From the IMG/VR virus record IMGVR_UViG_3300024346_000460, positions 1-25,413 of that record: 25,413 nt of DNA, one strand, 5' to 3'. The position numbers and the translations under genes were made by a program. The stretch is from a virus. Below are positions 1 through 7,906 of this stretch, in pieces (position 1 is the first letter of the stretch; every line of letters begins with the position of its first letter). The notes below the pieces were generated by a model. It saw only the letters and a program-made list of their open reading frames with translations. It searched no databases and was not told where the DNA came from.

Positions 1-3000
1 TACGATATAGCTACTATCAAACCAACAACAAGTCTTGCTACAACAGATAGACTTCTTGTTGAATTGGACTATTTTATACCTGACTTCTCAGTAGGTAAAG
101 GATTCTTCACTGTTGATTCTTATCCAGTAAATGATCTTACATCGTCAAGTTCAACAATAAGCACTGCCGAAATTCCTATCTATAAATCTCCATCTTCTGG
201 TAAGAAGTATGATTTAAGAAATTATATCGATTTTAGGCCTGTAAAGTCACTTACAGCCAACGATACAACAGATCCTGCAAGTGCCAGCGTAACAATAAAT
301 CCAGGAAAATCAAACACATTTAACTTTACATTTAGTTCTCTTGCCTTGGCTTCACCATCTTCTGAAATCAATTTTGATTACTCATACTATGTTGCAAGAA
401 AAGATATTGTTTCGGTAAGTAAAAATAAAGTTTTCACTATTACACAGGGAGAACCAGGACCTTTACCTGTTACGCCGCAAACACCAGAAAATGAATTGGC
501 TTTAGCTGTACTAACTATTGCTCCATTTCCATCCATCTCTCCATACTATGCTAAGATCATAGATAGACAAGATATCGCATGTACAAGCAGAAAAATTGCT
601 CCTGTTCGTCAGACTATGCGTGATCTTGGTGTTATGAAGAGCAGAATTGCAAGTCTTGAATATTATGCCTCACTTAGCTTGTTAGAGAAGAGTGCTGCTG
701 ATATGTTGATTCAAGATGAAAATGGTCTTGATAGATTCAAGAACGGCATCTTTGTTGATACTTTCCGCAATCACACATTAGGCGACACAACAAATCAAGA
801 TTACCGCATTGTTGTGGATCCTGCTGAAAACAGCATCCGCCCTCTATACTCTATGCAGTCTATTAACTATGATTATCTAGCAGGAGAAAATGTAAGAAGA
901 ATAAACGATATAGTAACTCTTGATTACTATGAAGTTGAATATGCAAATGTTTCTTCTGTTACTGCTACAATAAACACAGAAAAATCATCATATGCCTTTA
1001 TTGGAAATATGACACTTGTTCCAGATAGTGACATATGGATTGATACAACCACTTTACCACCACAAACAGTATCTTTCTCAGATACAAATCTTGATGGTTT
1101 GGCAGATGCACAGCAAGTTGGTGGTGTGACAACTACATGGAATGCTTGGCAAACTAGTGTTACTGGATATAAAGTTTATCAAGGAACAGCCGACAATAGA
1201 GTATTAATAGGAACATATTCTACCTACAATGAAGCATATAGTCAGGCTCAAAATATTAGAACAACATCACTTGGCGCAACAATTGAAACTTCGTATCAGA
1301 ATGATAGAACCGGTTCTGAATCTTACACCTTTGTGGATCAAGATACCGTTTCTACAGGAACTAAACTTGTTAGTACCGAAATTATACCTTATATCAGACC
1401 TCAGGTATTGATAGGATCTGTCAGTGGTATTAAACCATATGCAAAATATAAGGTATTCTTTGACAACATTGATATGACAAGTTATGTAAGACCAATAACT
1501 TATGATGAATATCTTGCTTTTGATACTTTAAATCCAACATTCTCTATTGGCGATGATCTTCTAGCTAATCCAGAAGGGCAGTTGTGGTTTAGATTGAGTT
1601 TGCCAAATTCAAACAACTTAAGATTTACTGTAGGTTCAAAAGTAGTTAAGATTACGGACAGTCTAACAAACACATCTGAAGAAACATCTTATGCCACAAA
1701 GACATTCTTTGCTCAAGGCATGGTTGAAACTAAGCAGGAAACAATTCTTTCAACAAGACAAGTTGATATAAGAACTACTCCTTTGACTGAAAGCTATGGC
1801 TACAATACTTTTGATACCTTACCGCCATTGCCTGCGCCACCTCCACCGCCAGCTCCACCACCTCCGGTGCCGCCGCCACCTCCACCTCCACCAGTATTGC
1901 CACCGGTGTTGCCACCTCCGCCGCCGCCACCGCCACCACCGCCACCACCACCGCCGCCTCTGCCGCCTGGTGCGCCGCCGGCACCTCCGCCGCCACCACC
2001 GTTGCCGCCACCACCACCGTTGCCGCCGCCTCCACCTCCTCCTCCGGAGCCGCCGATAGTGATACCGCCGCGTAAGCCGCGAATTGTGCCACCGCCACCT
2101 CCGGTTAGACAGCAACCAATATGCTGCTTTGTGCCTTATGCTATGGTAACCATGGCCGACGGTACTAAGAAAGCAATTTGTGATGTTGAGAACGGCGATA
2201 AAGTTCTTAGCAGAACTGGTAGTGCGATGGTAACTGATATTATCATCACTGATCTTGGTGATAGAGAGTTATACGGTTTTGCCGGTCATGAACCATTTGC
2301 TACTGAAGATCATCCATTCTTAACAAACAAGGGTTGGTCATCTTACAAGATTGGCGATTATCACAATCATCTTGTTCGTGATAATGTTCCAAACATCAAT
2401 TGGGATCCAATGACAAATGAAGAGGAAGTTCTTCATACAAGTGGATTTGTTCCAGTTAATAAGATTGTTACAGAAAAAGATGATGCTGATAAGAAAGTGT
2501 ATGCTCTAACTCTTGATGATAGTTCAGACCACACATATTGGGTTGAAGACTTCTTAACACACAATAAGAGTAATGCATGTCTTGCTTATGTTATGCCTAT
2601 TAAAGTTCCTGGAACTGAAGAAGGCGTATTCTTGACCGCTGTTGAAATATATTGTGCGGAAAAACATCCTACACTTGGAATGTGGTGTGAAGTAAGAGAA
2701 CTTGACGCTGGTGGCGGCATTACTAGAAATGCTGTTCCATTCTCTGCTATTTGGTTTAGAAACGGTGAAATTCCAATTTCAACTGATGGAAAAACAAATG
2801 GACTAAAGGTCACTTTTGAAGCGCCGATATTCTTGTATGCTAATAAATCATATGCGTTTATTATTCATCCAGAAGCGGCTAATCCAAACTATTACTTCTG
2901 GATGTCAAGAATCGGCCAGACTGATATTAACACAGGGCAACCAGTAAATAGTCGTTCTTACACTGGCACAACCTTCACAACAAACAACGATACAATTTGG

Positions 3001-4290
3001 GTTCTACAAGACCAAGTTGATATTACATGTAAGTGGTATCGAGCCGCGTTCTATACAGGAACAGGAACATTTGAAATTGGAAATAAGCCAAAAGAAAAGT
3101 TCTACATGAAAGATATCGTTGGCAGTCTGGAAGGATTTGGCGAACCATTCGTGACAGGAGAAAGATTGACATTATCAGGAGCAACTTCTGCCCTTGTTGG
3201 TGATTTTATTGTCGGAACAACATCTGGTGTTAATGCTAAAGTTATCAGTGTTTCTAGTGGAACTTATAAAACATCAAATATCAGATTTACGGCTTCGGAA
3301 GCAGTAACGATTTATAATGGAACAGATGGCACTTCAAGAGGATCGGCCGCAATTGCCACTATCGGTAGAGGCATTGGATATCTTGAGTATTATAAGGAAT
3401 CTCCAACAAAGACTCAAATGATATTGACCAATTCAAATAGCTTGTTCTCAAATGGTGAAATTCTATTTGATATTTCAGATGAAGGTTATGGAACTATTGA
3501 ATCTGTAGAAAATCAAAGATATTCTGTTATAGATTTTGAACCTACAATTATCAATTTTGCTGGTACAAGAACTGTATATGAAATGGCGGTAGCTGCAAAT
3601 TCAAGTGGAAGCGGTATCACTACATACTTTAATTTTGATGCTGGTGAGAACTATACCTTTGACGAAGAAAAGGCAATTTTCTCTCGTTCTAATGAAGTTG
3701 CCAATTTAGGCTCATCGCGTTCTAATAGAGTTAGAATTACAATGTCTACGGACACAAACTATCTAACTCCAATATTTGATCTTTCAAGATCACACTCTGT
3801 TATTGTTGATAACTTGGTAAATTCAGATACTACTGGTGAAAACGGAACAGACGGTGGGCAATTGTTTAACAAGTACATCTCAAAGATCATAACTCTAGCA
3901 GATTTCCAAGATGCTGAAGATATGAATGTGTTCTTAACTGCTTATCGCCCACCAACCACAGATGTGAAGGTTTGGATAAAGCTATTGAACGGTGAAGATT
4001 CAGATCCTATGGCACAAATAAATTGGGTTGAGATGGAAAAGACTTACGGTGGTGACAGCACATATTCTTCATTCGCTAACAAGAATGATTTCAAAGAATA
4101 TAAGTTTGTCTTGCCAGCAACATCATTAGACGCTGATGGAATATTCACATACTTAAACAGCGCACTGGTGCCATTCAAGTCCTTCAAGTCTTTCCAGATC
4201 AAAGTCGGTCTTCTTGGTTGCATTGATGGTGGAAACAGCGCAGTTGTTCCAAGAGTGGCTGATCTAAGAACCATAGCATTGCAGATTTAA
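1..4290 (+). CDS. Giant virion structural protein (DUF4815-like) carrying a poly-proline tract and an internal Hint domain; 5' end outside window
   Basis: The reading frame is open from base 1, so the TTG at 64 is internal and the gene starts upstream; 1429 codons are visible. The N-terminal part (to about nt 1800) contains the signatures YDLRNYIDFRP, YYVARKDIVSV and APVRQTMRDLGVMKSRI, which I recognise from DUF4815-type structural proteins of marine T4-like phages. A dockerin-like calcium loop DTNLDGLAD lies at 1081-1107. Nt 1822-2106 encode a proline-rich tract, 2125-2565 a Hint domain, and 2566-4287 a 574-residue beta-rich C-terminal region (CLAYVMPIKVPGTEEGVFLTAVEIY onward) that looks like the normal continuation of the host protein. 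By inference it is a baseplate or tail-fibre-attachment virion component. The exact place in the particle is unknown. The Hint insertion could make it self-cleaving. Confidence 0.8.
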   Translation, partial: YDIATIKPTTSLATTDRLLVELDYFIPDFSVGKGFFTVDSYPVNDLTSSSSTISTAEIPIYKSPSSGKKYDLRNYIDFRPVKSLTANDTTDPASASVTINPGKSNTFNFTFSSLALASPSSEINFDYSYYVARKDIVSVSKNKVFTITQGEPGPLPVTPQTPENELALAVLTIAPFPSISPYYAKIIDRQDIACTSRKIAPVRQTMRDLGVMKSRIASLEYYASLSLLEKSAADMLIQDENGLDRFKNGIFVDTFRNHTLGDTTNQDYRIVVDPAENSIRPLYSMQSINYDYLAGENVRRINDIVTLDYYEVEYANVSSVTATINTEKSSYAFIGNMTLVPDSDIWIDTTTLPPQTVSFSDTNLDGLADAQQVGGVTTTWNAWQTSVTGYKVYQGTADNRVLIGTYSTYNEAYSQAQNIRTTSLGATIETSYQNDRTGSESYTFVDQDTVSTGTKLVSTEIIPYIRPQVLIGSVSGIKPYAKYKVFFDNIDMTSYVRPITYDEYLAFDTLNPTFSIGDDLLANPEGQLWFRLSLPNSNNLRFTVGSKVVKITDSLTNTSEETSYATKTFFAQGMVETKQETILSTRQVDIRTTPLTESYGYNTFDTLPPLPAPPPPPAPPPPVPPPPPPPPVLPPVLPPPPPPPPPPPPPPPPLPPGAPPAPPPPPPLPPPPPLPPPPPPPPEPPIVIPPRKPRIVPPPPPVRQQPICCFVPYAMVTMADGTKKAICDVENGDKVLSRTGSAMVTDIIITDLGDRELYGFAGHEPFATEDHPFLTNKGWSSYKIGDYHNHLVRDNVPNINWDPMTNEEEVLHTSGFVPVNKIVTEKDDADKKVYALTLDDSSDHTYWVEDFLTHNKSNACLAYVMPIKVPGTEEGVFLTAVEIYCAEKHPTLGMWCEVRELDAGGGITRNAVPFSAIWFRNGEIPISTDGKTNGLKVTFEAPIFLYANKSYAFIIHPEAANPNYYFWMSRIGQTDINTGQPVNSRSYTGTTFTTNNDTIWVLQDQVDITCKWYRAAFYTGTGTFEIGNKPKEKFYMKDIVGSLEGFGEPFVTGERLTLSGATSALVGDFIVGTTSGVNAKVISVSSGTYKTSNIRFTASEAVTIYNGTDGTSRGSAAIATIGRGIGYLEYYKESPTKTQMILTNSNSLFSNGEILFDISDEGYGTIESVENQRYSVIDFEPTIINFAGTRTVYEMAVAANSSGSGITTYFNFDAGENYTFDEEKAIFSRSNEVANLGSSRSNRVRITMSTDTNYLTPIFDLSRSHSVIVDNLVNSDTTGENGTDGGQLFNKYISKIITLADFQDAEDMNVFLTAYRPPTTDVKVWIKLLNGEDSDPMAQINWVEMEKTYGGDSTYSSFANKNDFKEYKFVLPATSLDADGIFTYLNSALVPFKSFKSFQIKVGLLGCIDGGNSAVVPRVADLRTIALQI
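1822..2106 (+). repeat. Poly-proline tract inside the giant structural protein
   Basis: About 95 codons are mostly proline, interspersed with Leu, Ala, Val, Gly and Glu and ending in RKPRIVPPPPPVRQQP. The longest uninterrupted run is 16 Pro (nt 1912-1959). All four proline codons are mixed, with CCG, CCA and CCT common, so it is not a simple trinucleotide slippage product. It is locally far more GC-rich than the surrounding AT-rich DNA. It sits directly before the Hint domain and probably acts as a stiff polyproline-II spacer. Confidence 0.9.
2125..2565 (+). other. Hint (intein/hedgehog-like) autoprocessing domain, in frame within the structural protein
   Basis: About 147 residues. The start is CFVPYAMVTMADGTKKAI, with Cys at 2125 as the likely nucleophile and an extra Cys directly before it at 2122. 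This is the Hint N-block pattern C-F-x5-V-x-M-A-D-G, followed by VENGDKVLS. The TxxH block is TEDHPFLTNKGW, with Thr at 2302 and His at 2311. The C-block is HTYWVEDFLTHN, with penultimate His at 2560 and terminal Asn at 2563. The residue after Asn is Lys (2566), not Cys/Ser/Thr, so canonical protein splicing is unlikely. This resembles bacterial-intein-like or hedgehog-type Hint domains that cleave rather than splice. No homing endonuclease domain fits in this length. Confidence 0.85.
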
Positions 4291-4294
4291 AATC

Positions 4295-4510
4295 ATGAAA
4301 AAAACTGAGATTCCAGGAATATATAAAGTATCGGAAGGTGTCCTCGTTAATAAAGATAACGAGGCCCTTCAGAAATACAAAAAGAGACGCGATGCTATGA
4401 GAAGAACCGAAAGACAGATAAATACTTTAGAAGAAAAAGTATCTAAGATTGATAAGCTGGAAACCGATCTAGAAGAAATTAAATCACTATTAAAAAAGTT
4501 GGTAGAATAG
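4295..4510 (+). CDS. Small coiled-coil protein of unknown function, upstream of a fibre gene
   Basis: 71 residues, starting at ATG four bases after the stop of the giant structural gene; there is no clear Shine-Dalgarno site, so coupling to upstream translation is likely. The N-terminus (IPGIYKVSEGVLVNKDNEAL) is followed by a basic stretch (KKRRDAMRRTERQ). The C-terminal half is a regular heptad coiled coil rich in Leu, Glu and Lys (INTLEEKVSKIDKLETDLEE). I have seen similar short proteins in marine T4-like phages but know no function. It lies four bases before a tail-fibre gene, so a role as fibre assembly factor is conceivable, analogous in size and coiled-coil character to T4 gp57A, but no sequence relationship is visible. 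A strong hairpin (4334-4370) lies inside it. Confidence 0.75.
   Translation: MKKTEIPGIYKVSEGVLVNKDNEALQKYKKRRDAMRRTERQINTLEEKVSKIDKLETDLEEIKSLLKKLVE
4334..4370. other. Strong inverted repeat / RNA hairpin inside the 71-residue gene
   Basis: CCTCGTTA (4342-4349) pairs perfectly with TAACGAGG (4357-4364) around a 7-base loop. An outer stem GAAGG (4334-4338) with CCTTC (4366-4370) is separated by a small internal loop (tgt/c). It starts about 40 bases after the gene's start codon. No T-run follows, so it is not an ordinary intrinsic terminator. Confidence 0.65.
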
Positions 4511-4514
4511 ACAA

Positions 4515-6155
4515 ATGGCATTAATAGCAAACGTAGCATTAACAGATACCTTTGACATATGGCGCACTAGAACAAACCAGTTAGCCGTTCAAAGTAATGC
4601 CTTTGAAGGCAATATTTTAGATTTATATAATAGAGGCAATAATTCTCCATCTTATGCATATGCTAACAACATTGGTGTTCAAGCAAACGCATTTGCTTCA
4701 GCAACTATAGCTGGTGCTAACACTTTTGTTTTAGCTACAATAGCTGGCGCAAATGCTGCTGTTGGTTTAGGAGCTAACTCATACGCTAATGTTGTATGGG
4801 GTAGAGCAAATGTCAGAATGGATTTAGCTGGCCAACAAGCTAATGCTTTTGCTTCAGCAACAATAGCTGGTGCAAACTCAGCAGTTGGTGCTGGTGCTAA
4901 CGCTTATGCTTTATCAATAAATTCAGTATCAGGTACTGGTTTTATAGCTACAATAGATGGTGCTAATACAGCAGTTGGCAATGGTGCTAATAACTTTACT
5001 AAAGCAACATTAGCTGGCGCCAATACTACTGTTGGTTTAGGAGCTAACTCATACGCTAATGTTGTTTGGGCTAGAGCTAATAGTAGAATGGATACAGGCG
5101 GTACAGCAGCCAATAACTTTACAATAGCGACATTGAATGGAGCTAATACTGTTGCAAGAGATGCTACAAACTTAACATCAGGTACAGTTCCTTCCGCGCG
5201 TATGAGCGGTTCATACACAGGCATTACGGGTGTGGGCACACTTACCGCTGGCACCTGGACTGCAACTACAATTGCCGTTGCCAATGGCGGTACAGGAGGA
5301 ACTACTCAAGCCGCTGCAAGAAGTGGTTTAGGTCTTGGAACGATTGCCACACAAGGATCCGGTGCGGTATCTATAACTGGTGGTTCAATTACAGGTATAA
5401 CAGACCTTGCGGTTGCAGATGGCGGCACTGGAGCTTCTAATGCTACCGATGCAAGAACTAATCTGGGTCTTGGTAGCATGGCCACACAAGGTTCTGGTGC
5501 AGTAACTATTACAGGCGGTAGTATTTCAGGTATTACTGACCTCGCAGTTTTAGATGGCGGCACTGGAGCTTCTAATGCTACCGATGCAAGAACTAATCTG
5601 GGTCTTGGTAGCATGGCCACACAAGGTTCTGGTGCAGTAACTATTACTGGTGGTACAATCTCAGGACTAACATCACTCGCTACAACGGGTGGCACCATAT
5701 CTACAATGGCTTATCAAGCGTCCGGATCAGTGTCCATTTCTGGTGGTTCTATCTCAGGACTAACATCACTCGCTGTGTCAGGTGCGATAACTGCAACTGG
5801 TGATATCACAGCATTTAGTTCCGATGCTAGATTGAAAGGTGATATCCAAACAATTACCGATGCTCTATCTAAAGTGAAGTTAATTACGGGTATCACATAC
5901 AAACACAATGATCTAGCCAAATCATTCGGCTATACAGATGAAAACAGATATGCTGGTGTTCTTGCTCAAGAAGTTGAAGCAGTTCTTCCTGAAGTAGTAG
6001 TTCCAGCACCATTTGACATTGCCGATGACGGAACATCAAAATCTGGCGAGAATTACAAGACAGTAAAATACGAGAAGATTGTTCCACTACTAATCGAGGC
6101 TATCAAAGAACTAACAGTAAAAGTTGAAATGTTAGAATCAAAAGTAGAAAAGTAA
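4515..6155 (+). CDS. Tail fibre protein with a self-cleaving S74 intramolecular chaperone
   Basis: 546 residues in three parts. The N-terminus is MALIANVALTDTFDIWRTRTNQL, a pattern common to marine phage fibres. From about residue 55 to 215 it has degenerate ANAFASATIAGAN/AVGAGAN repeats. Then follows the widespread fibre motif SGTVPSARMSGSYTGITGVGTL and repeats of GGTGASNATDARTNLGLG. The C-terminal 111 residues (from Ser436, nt 5820) form a peptidase S74 chaperone domain. It has SDARLK with the Ser436/Lys441 pair at the same spacing as the catalytic Ser/Lys of the K1F endosialidase, then YAGVLAQEVEAVLPE and a terminal coiled coil (ELTVKVEMLESKVEK). In characterised members this domain trimerises the fibre and then cuts itself off. 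The mature fibre would end near residue 435. Confidence 0.88.
   Translation: MALIANVALTDTFDIWRTRTNQLAVQSNAFEGNILDLYNRGNNSPSYAYANNIGVQANAFASATIAGANTFVLATIAGANAAVGLGANSYANVVWGRANVRMDLAGQQANAFASATIAGANSAVGAGANAYALSINSVSGTGFIATIDGANTAVGNGANNFTKATLAGANTTVGLGANSYANVVWARANSRMDTGGTAANNFTIATLNGANTVARDATNLTSGTVPSARMSGSYTGITGVGTLTAGTWTATTIAVANGGTGGTTQAAARSGLGLGTIATQGSGAVSITGGSITGITDLAVADGGTGASNATDARTNLGLGSMATQGSGAVTITGGSISGITDLAVLDGGTGASNATDARTNLGLGSMATQGSGAVTITGGTISGLTSLATTGGTISTMAYQASGSVSISGGSISGLTSLAVSGAITATGDITAFSSDARLKGDIQTITDALSKVKLITGITYKHNDLAKSFGYTDENRYAGVLAQEVEAVLPEVVVPAPFDIADDGTSKSGENYKTVKYEKIVPLLIEAIKELTVKVEMLESKVEK
5418..5647 (+). repeat. Exact 95-bp direct repeat, period 135 bp, in the S74 fibre gene
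   Basis: Bases 5418-5512 and 5553-5647 are identical by eye (95 of 95), including synonymous positions. They encode DGGTGASNATDARTNLGLGS and the following residues. The period is 135 bp (45 codons), so the frame is kept. A more diverged earlier unit lies at about 5284-5400. Perfect identity suggests a recent duplication or ongoing homogenisation. Confidence 0.9.
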
Positions 6156-6160
6156 GATAA

Positions 6161-7285
6161 ATGGTACTACCTGCATCACCTAACCCACTAAGTTTTAGTC
6201 AGATAAACACTGAGTTTGGTTATCCAAATAATCAAGCACTTTCTTTGAGCAATCCTTACTTAAAAACATTGTTTGGCGATTGGTCAGATCCTATTTCGAT
6301 GTCTAATGGTAGAGGTAAAGACTGGCCATTAATTCATCCATCAGTCATTAATACTAATCTTTTTTATACTACTAGTACAGGAAATATTACTGTTCCAGCA
6401 GGAGCATATCGTGTTAGTATTAAAGCATGGGGAGGCGGAGGCGGTACAGGAGGTAGATGGTCTGCAACTGGAGCCGTTATAGCAGGCGGCGGCGGTTCCG
6501 GTGCTTCCTTATGGGGCATATATGATGTTTCGCCAGGAGATACTTTATCATATCAAATTGGTCAAGGCGGTTCCGGAGGCGACGGTTCTCAAAACAGTGC
6601 TGGTGAAGGTGGCGGTGGCGGTGGTGCTACAACGCTTAGAAATATGACTAGATCAGGTCAACCTTACTATTGTATTGTTGGCGGTGGTGGCGGCGGCGGA
6701 GGTACAGCAAGTACTGGTGTATCAGATCACGGCGCACCAGGTGGTGGCGCTGGTTTAATTGGTATAACTGGTTATAATGCCGGTGTTGCCGGTTCGTCCC
6801 TAGGAGGTAATCCAGGCGGTAGTTCCGCAGGAGGTACTGGAGGAACTGGTACAAGTGGCAACGGCGGTAATGGTACTTTTATTGATGCCGGTCAGGGCGG
6901 TGGCAATGGAGCAGCTACAATTGGTTTCGGTGGCGCAGCAGGTGGTGCCTACGGAGGAAGAAATGGTTCTGGCGGCGGTGGCGGCGGAGGTGGAGGCGGT
7001 GGCTGGTATGGTGGAGGAGGTGGTGGCTGGACATTAAGTCAAGGCGGAGGCGGCGGTGGAGGAGGCTCTACTTATTATCAAGGTTATCTGCTACATCTAA
7101 TAGCTCTTGAAAATGGAGCATCGGGTACTTTGAATCCAGGCGACTCTGCGGATCCACTCTATACTGATGCAAACTGGAGTTATAGTTTTGGTCGAGGCGC
7201 CAGTACCTTGTATTCCGGATTTGGTACTAATTATGGCAATGGAGGTACTTATGGTGCAATATCACTCCAATTCTTTACAACATAA
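6161..7285 (+). CDS. Glycine-rich adhesin-like tail protein
   Basis: 374 residues. The N-terminus (LPASPNPLSFSQINTEFGYP) carries the short 'SFSQINTEFG...QALSLSN' motif found at the start of many phage tip proteins. A short beta segment follows (NITVPAGAYRVSIKAWGGGG). Residues about 95-300 are dominated by poly-glycine runs of up to about 10 Gly, alternating with Ala/Ser/Thr/Tyr. The C-terminus (SYSFGRGASTLYSGFGTNYGNGG) remains Gly-rich. Gly-rich repeats of this kind form polyglycine-II helix sandwiches in gp38-type receptor-binding adhesins of T-even-like phages, so host-surface binding is a reasonable inference. It lies just downstream of the S74 fibre gene and may tip that fibre. It resembles the gene at 15954. 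Confidence 0.7.
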   Translation: MVLPASPNPLSFSQINTEFGYPNNQALSLSNPYLKTLFGDWSDPISMSNGRGKDWPLIHPSVINTNLFYTTSTGNITVPAGAYRVSIKAWGGGGGTGGRWSATGAVIAGGGGSGASLWGIYDVSPGDTLSYQIGQGGSGGDGSQNSAGEGGGGGGATTLRNMTRSGQPYYCIVGGGGGGGGTASTGVSDHGAPGGGAGLIGITGYNAGVAGSSLGGNPGGSSAGGTGGTGTSGNGGNGTFIDAGQGGGNGAATIGFGGAAGGAYGGRNGSGGGGGGGGGGGWYGGGGGGWTLSQGGGGGGGGSTYYQGYLLHLIALENGASGTLNPGDSADPLYTDANWSYSFGRGASTLYSGFGTNYGNGGTYGAISLQFFTT

Positions 7286-7290
7286 TCTAT

Positions 7291-7298
7291 CATAAATA
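7291..7298 (+). promoter_or_regulatory. T4-type late promoter motif
   Basis: CATAAATA matches the NATAAATA late -10 consensus of T4-like marine phages. It lies in one of the few intergenic gaps (35 bp), 23 bases ahead of the ATG at 7321, and after the stop of the Gly-rich gene. Late sigma factors of this family need no -35 element. Confidence 0.6.
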
Positions 7299-7320
7299 AA
7301 AGAAAAAGGCAAAAATTTAA

Positions 7321-7659
7321 ATGGCAGCTTATGTAGAACTTTATATGGATCAGGGCGCAAATTTTAGAAATGTCATCAATTTGACTGATGATGTTACAAA
7401 TTCTACTATTTCCCTTTTGAATTATAATGTTCGTAGTCAAATGCGTAGATCATACTATTCGATAAACGCAAGTGCCAATATTGTATGTACAATAACAGAT
7501 TCCAGCAACGGTGAGATTACTATGTCACTGGGTTCTGCGAATACATCCAACATAAAAGCTGGAAGATATCTATTTGATCTCGAAACCGTGGATGGCAATG
7601 GTTTTGTCAGTCGAGTGCTTGAGGGTATAATAACAGTAACGCCACAAGTAACAAGATAG
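7321..7659 (+). CDS. Small tail-associated protein, unknown function
   Basis: 112 residues, starting at ATG behind a candidate late promoter; the nearest purine stretch is agaaaaaggc at 7301-7310. The pattern (YVELYMDQGANFRNVINLTDD at the start, then AGRYLFDLETVDGNGFVSRVLEGIITVTPQ at the end) is predicted all-beta. I recognise it from small unassigned structural proteins of marine T4-like phages. The layout resembles the N-terminal beta domain of siphophage upper baseplate proteins (BppU_N-like), but this is only a visual impression. It is followed 10 bases later by another small gene and then a fibre gene, suggesting a role in fibre attachment. Confidence 0.7.
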   Translation: MAAYVELYMDQGANFRNVINLTDDVTNSTISLLNYNVRSQMRRSYYSINASANIVCTITDSSNGEITMSLGSANTSNIKAGRYLFDLETVDGNGFVSRVLEGIITVTPQVTR

Positions 7660-7669
7660 GAATAAAGCT

Positions 7670-7906
7670 ATGGCCGTCAAAGTAACGGTAAATTCAAGCA
7701 GTCCAAACCGAGTTTCTATAAATAATCAACAAAGAACAACAATTAGAACGGTTGGTATTGCTGGTCCGGAACTCGTTAATCAGCTTTCACAATTGACAGA
7801 TGTTGATGCAACTGATCCGGATAACAACGAAACACTAGTTTATGATGAAACATTGCAAAAATATGTGATTAAAATTTTACCAAACATAAACGGAGGAACA
7901 TTTTAA
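7670..7906 (+). CDS. Small protein of the fibre cluster, unknown function
   Basis: 78 residues, ATG preceded by aggaataaag as ribosome binding site. The N-terminal half is basic and beta-like (VKVTVNSSSPNRVSINNQQ); the C-terminal half has LSQLTDVDATDPDNNETLVYDE, a motif seen at the 'needle' or linker part of marine phage fibre proteins. It ends in INGGTF, nearly the same as the LDGGTF end of the next protein. The stop codon abuts the next ATG (TAA at 7904-7906, ATG at 7907), and the codons for Gly-Gly provide the GGAGG ribosome binding site of the next gene, so the two are translationally coupled. Function not recognised. Confidence 0.75.
   Translation: MAVKVTVNSSSPNRVSINNQQRTTIRTVGIAGPELVNQLSQLTDVDATDPDNNETLVYDETLQKYVIKILPNINGGTF
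7717..7724 (+). promoter_or_regulatory. Candidate internal late promoter (perfect TATAAATA)
   Basis: A perfect T4 late -10 octamer TATAAATA lies inside the 78-residue gene (codons for Ser-Ile-Asn-Asn), 183 bases ahead of the fibre start at 7907. In AT-rich coding DNA it may be chance. It could give the fibre gene its own transcript. Confidence 0.35.

Noticed and set aside
64-66. TTG at 64 as the start of the giant structural gene
   Set aside because: The frame is open to base 1 and the first 21 codons continue the same protein-like composition, so the true start lies upstream of the window.
1775-2115. Long open frames on both strands across the proline tract (Ala/Val-rich, Arg/Trp-rich and His/Arg-rich translations)
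   Set aside because: They are by-products of GC-rich repeated CCN codons, have absurd compositions and no ribosome binding site, and lie within a clearly coding frame.
2125-2565. Classical splicing intein with homing endonuclease
   Set aside because: The domain is only about 147 residues with no room for an endonuclease, and the +1 residue is Lys rather than Cys, Ser or Thr.
4417-4424. GATAAATA late-promoter match inside the 71-residue gene
   Set aside because: It is about 90 bases before the fibre start and in plain coding sequence. Possible, but not better than chance without transcript data.
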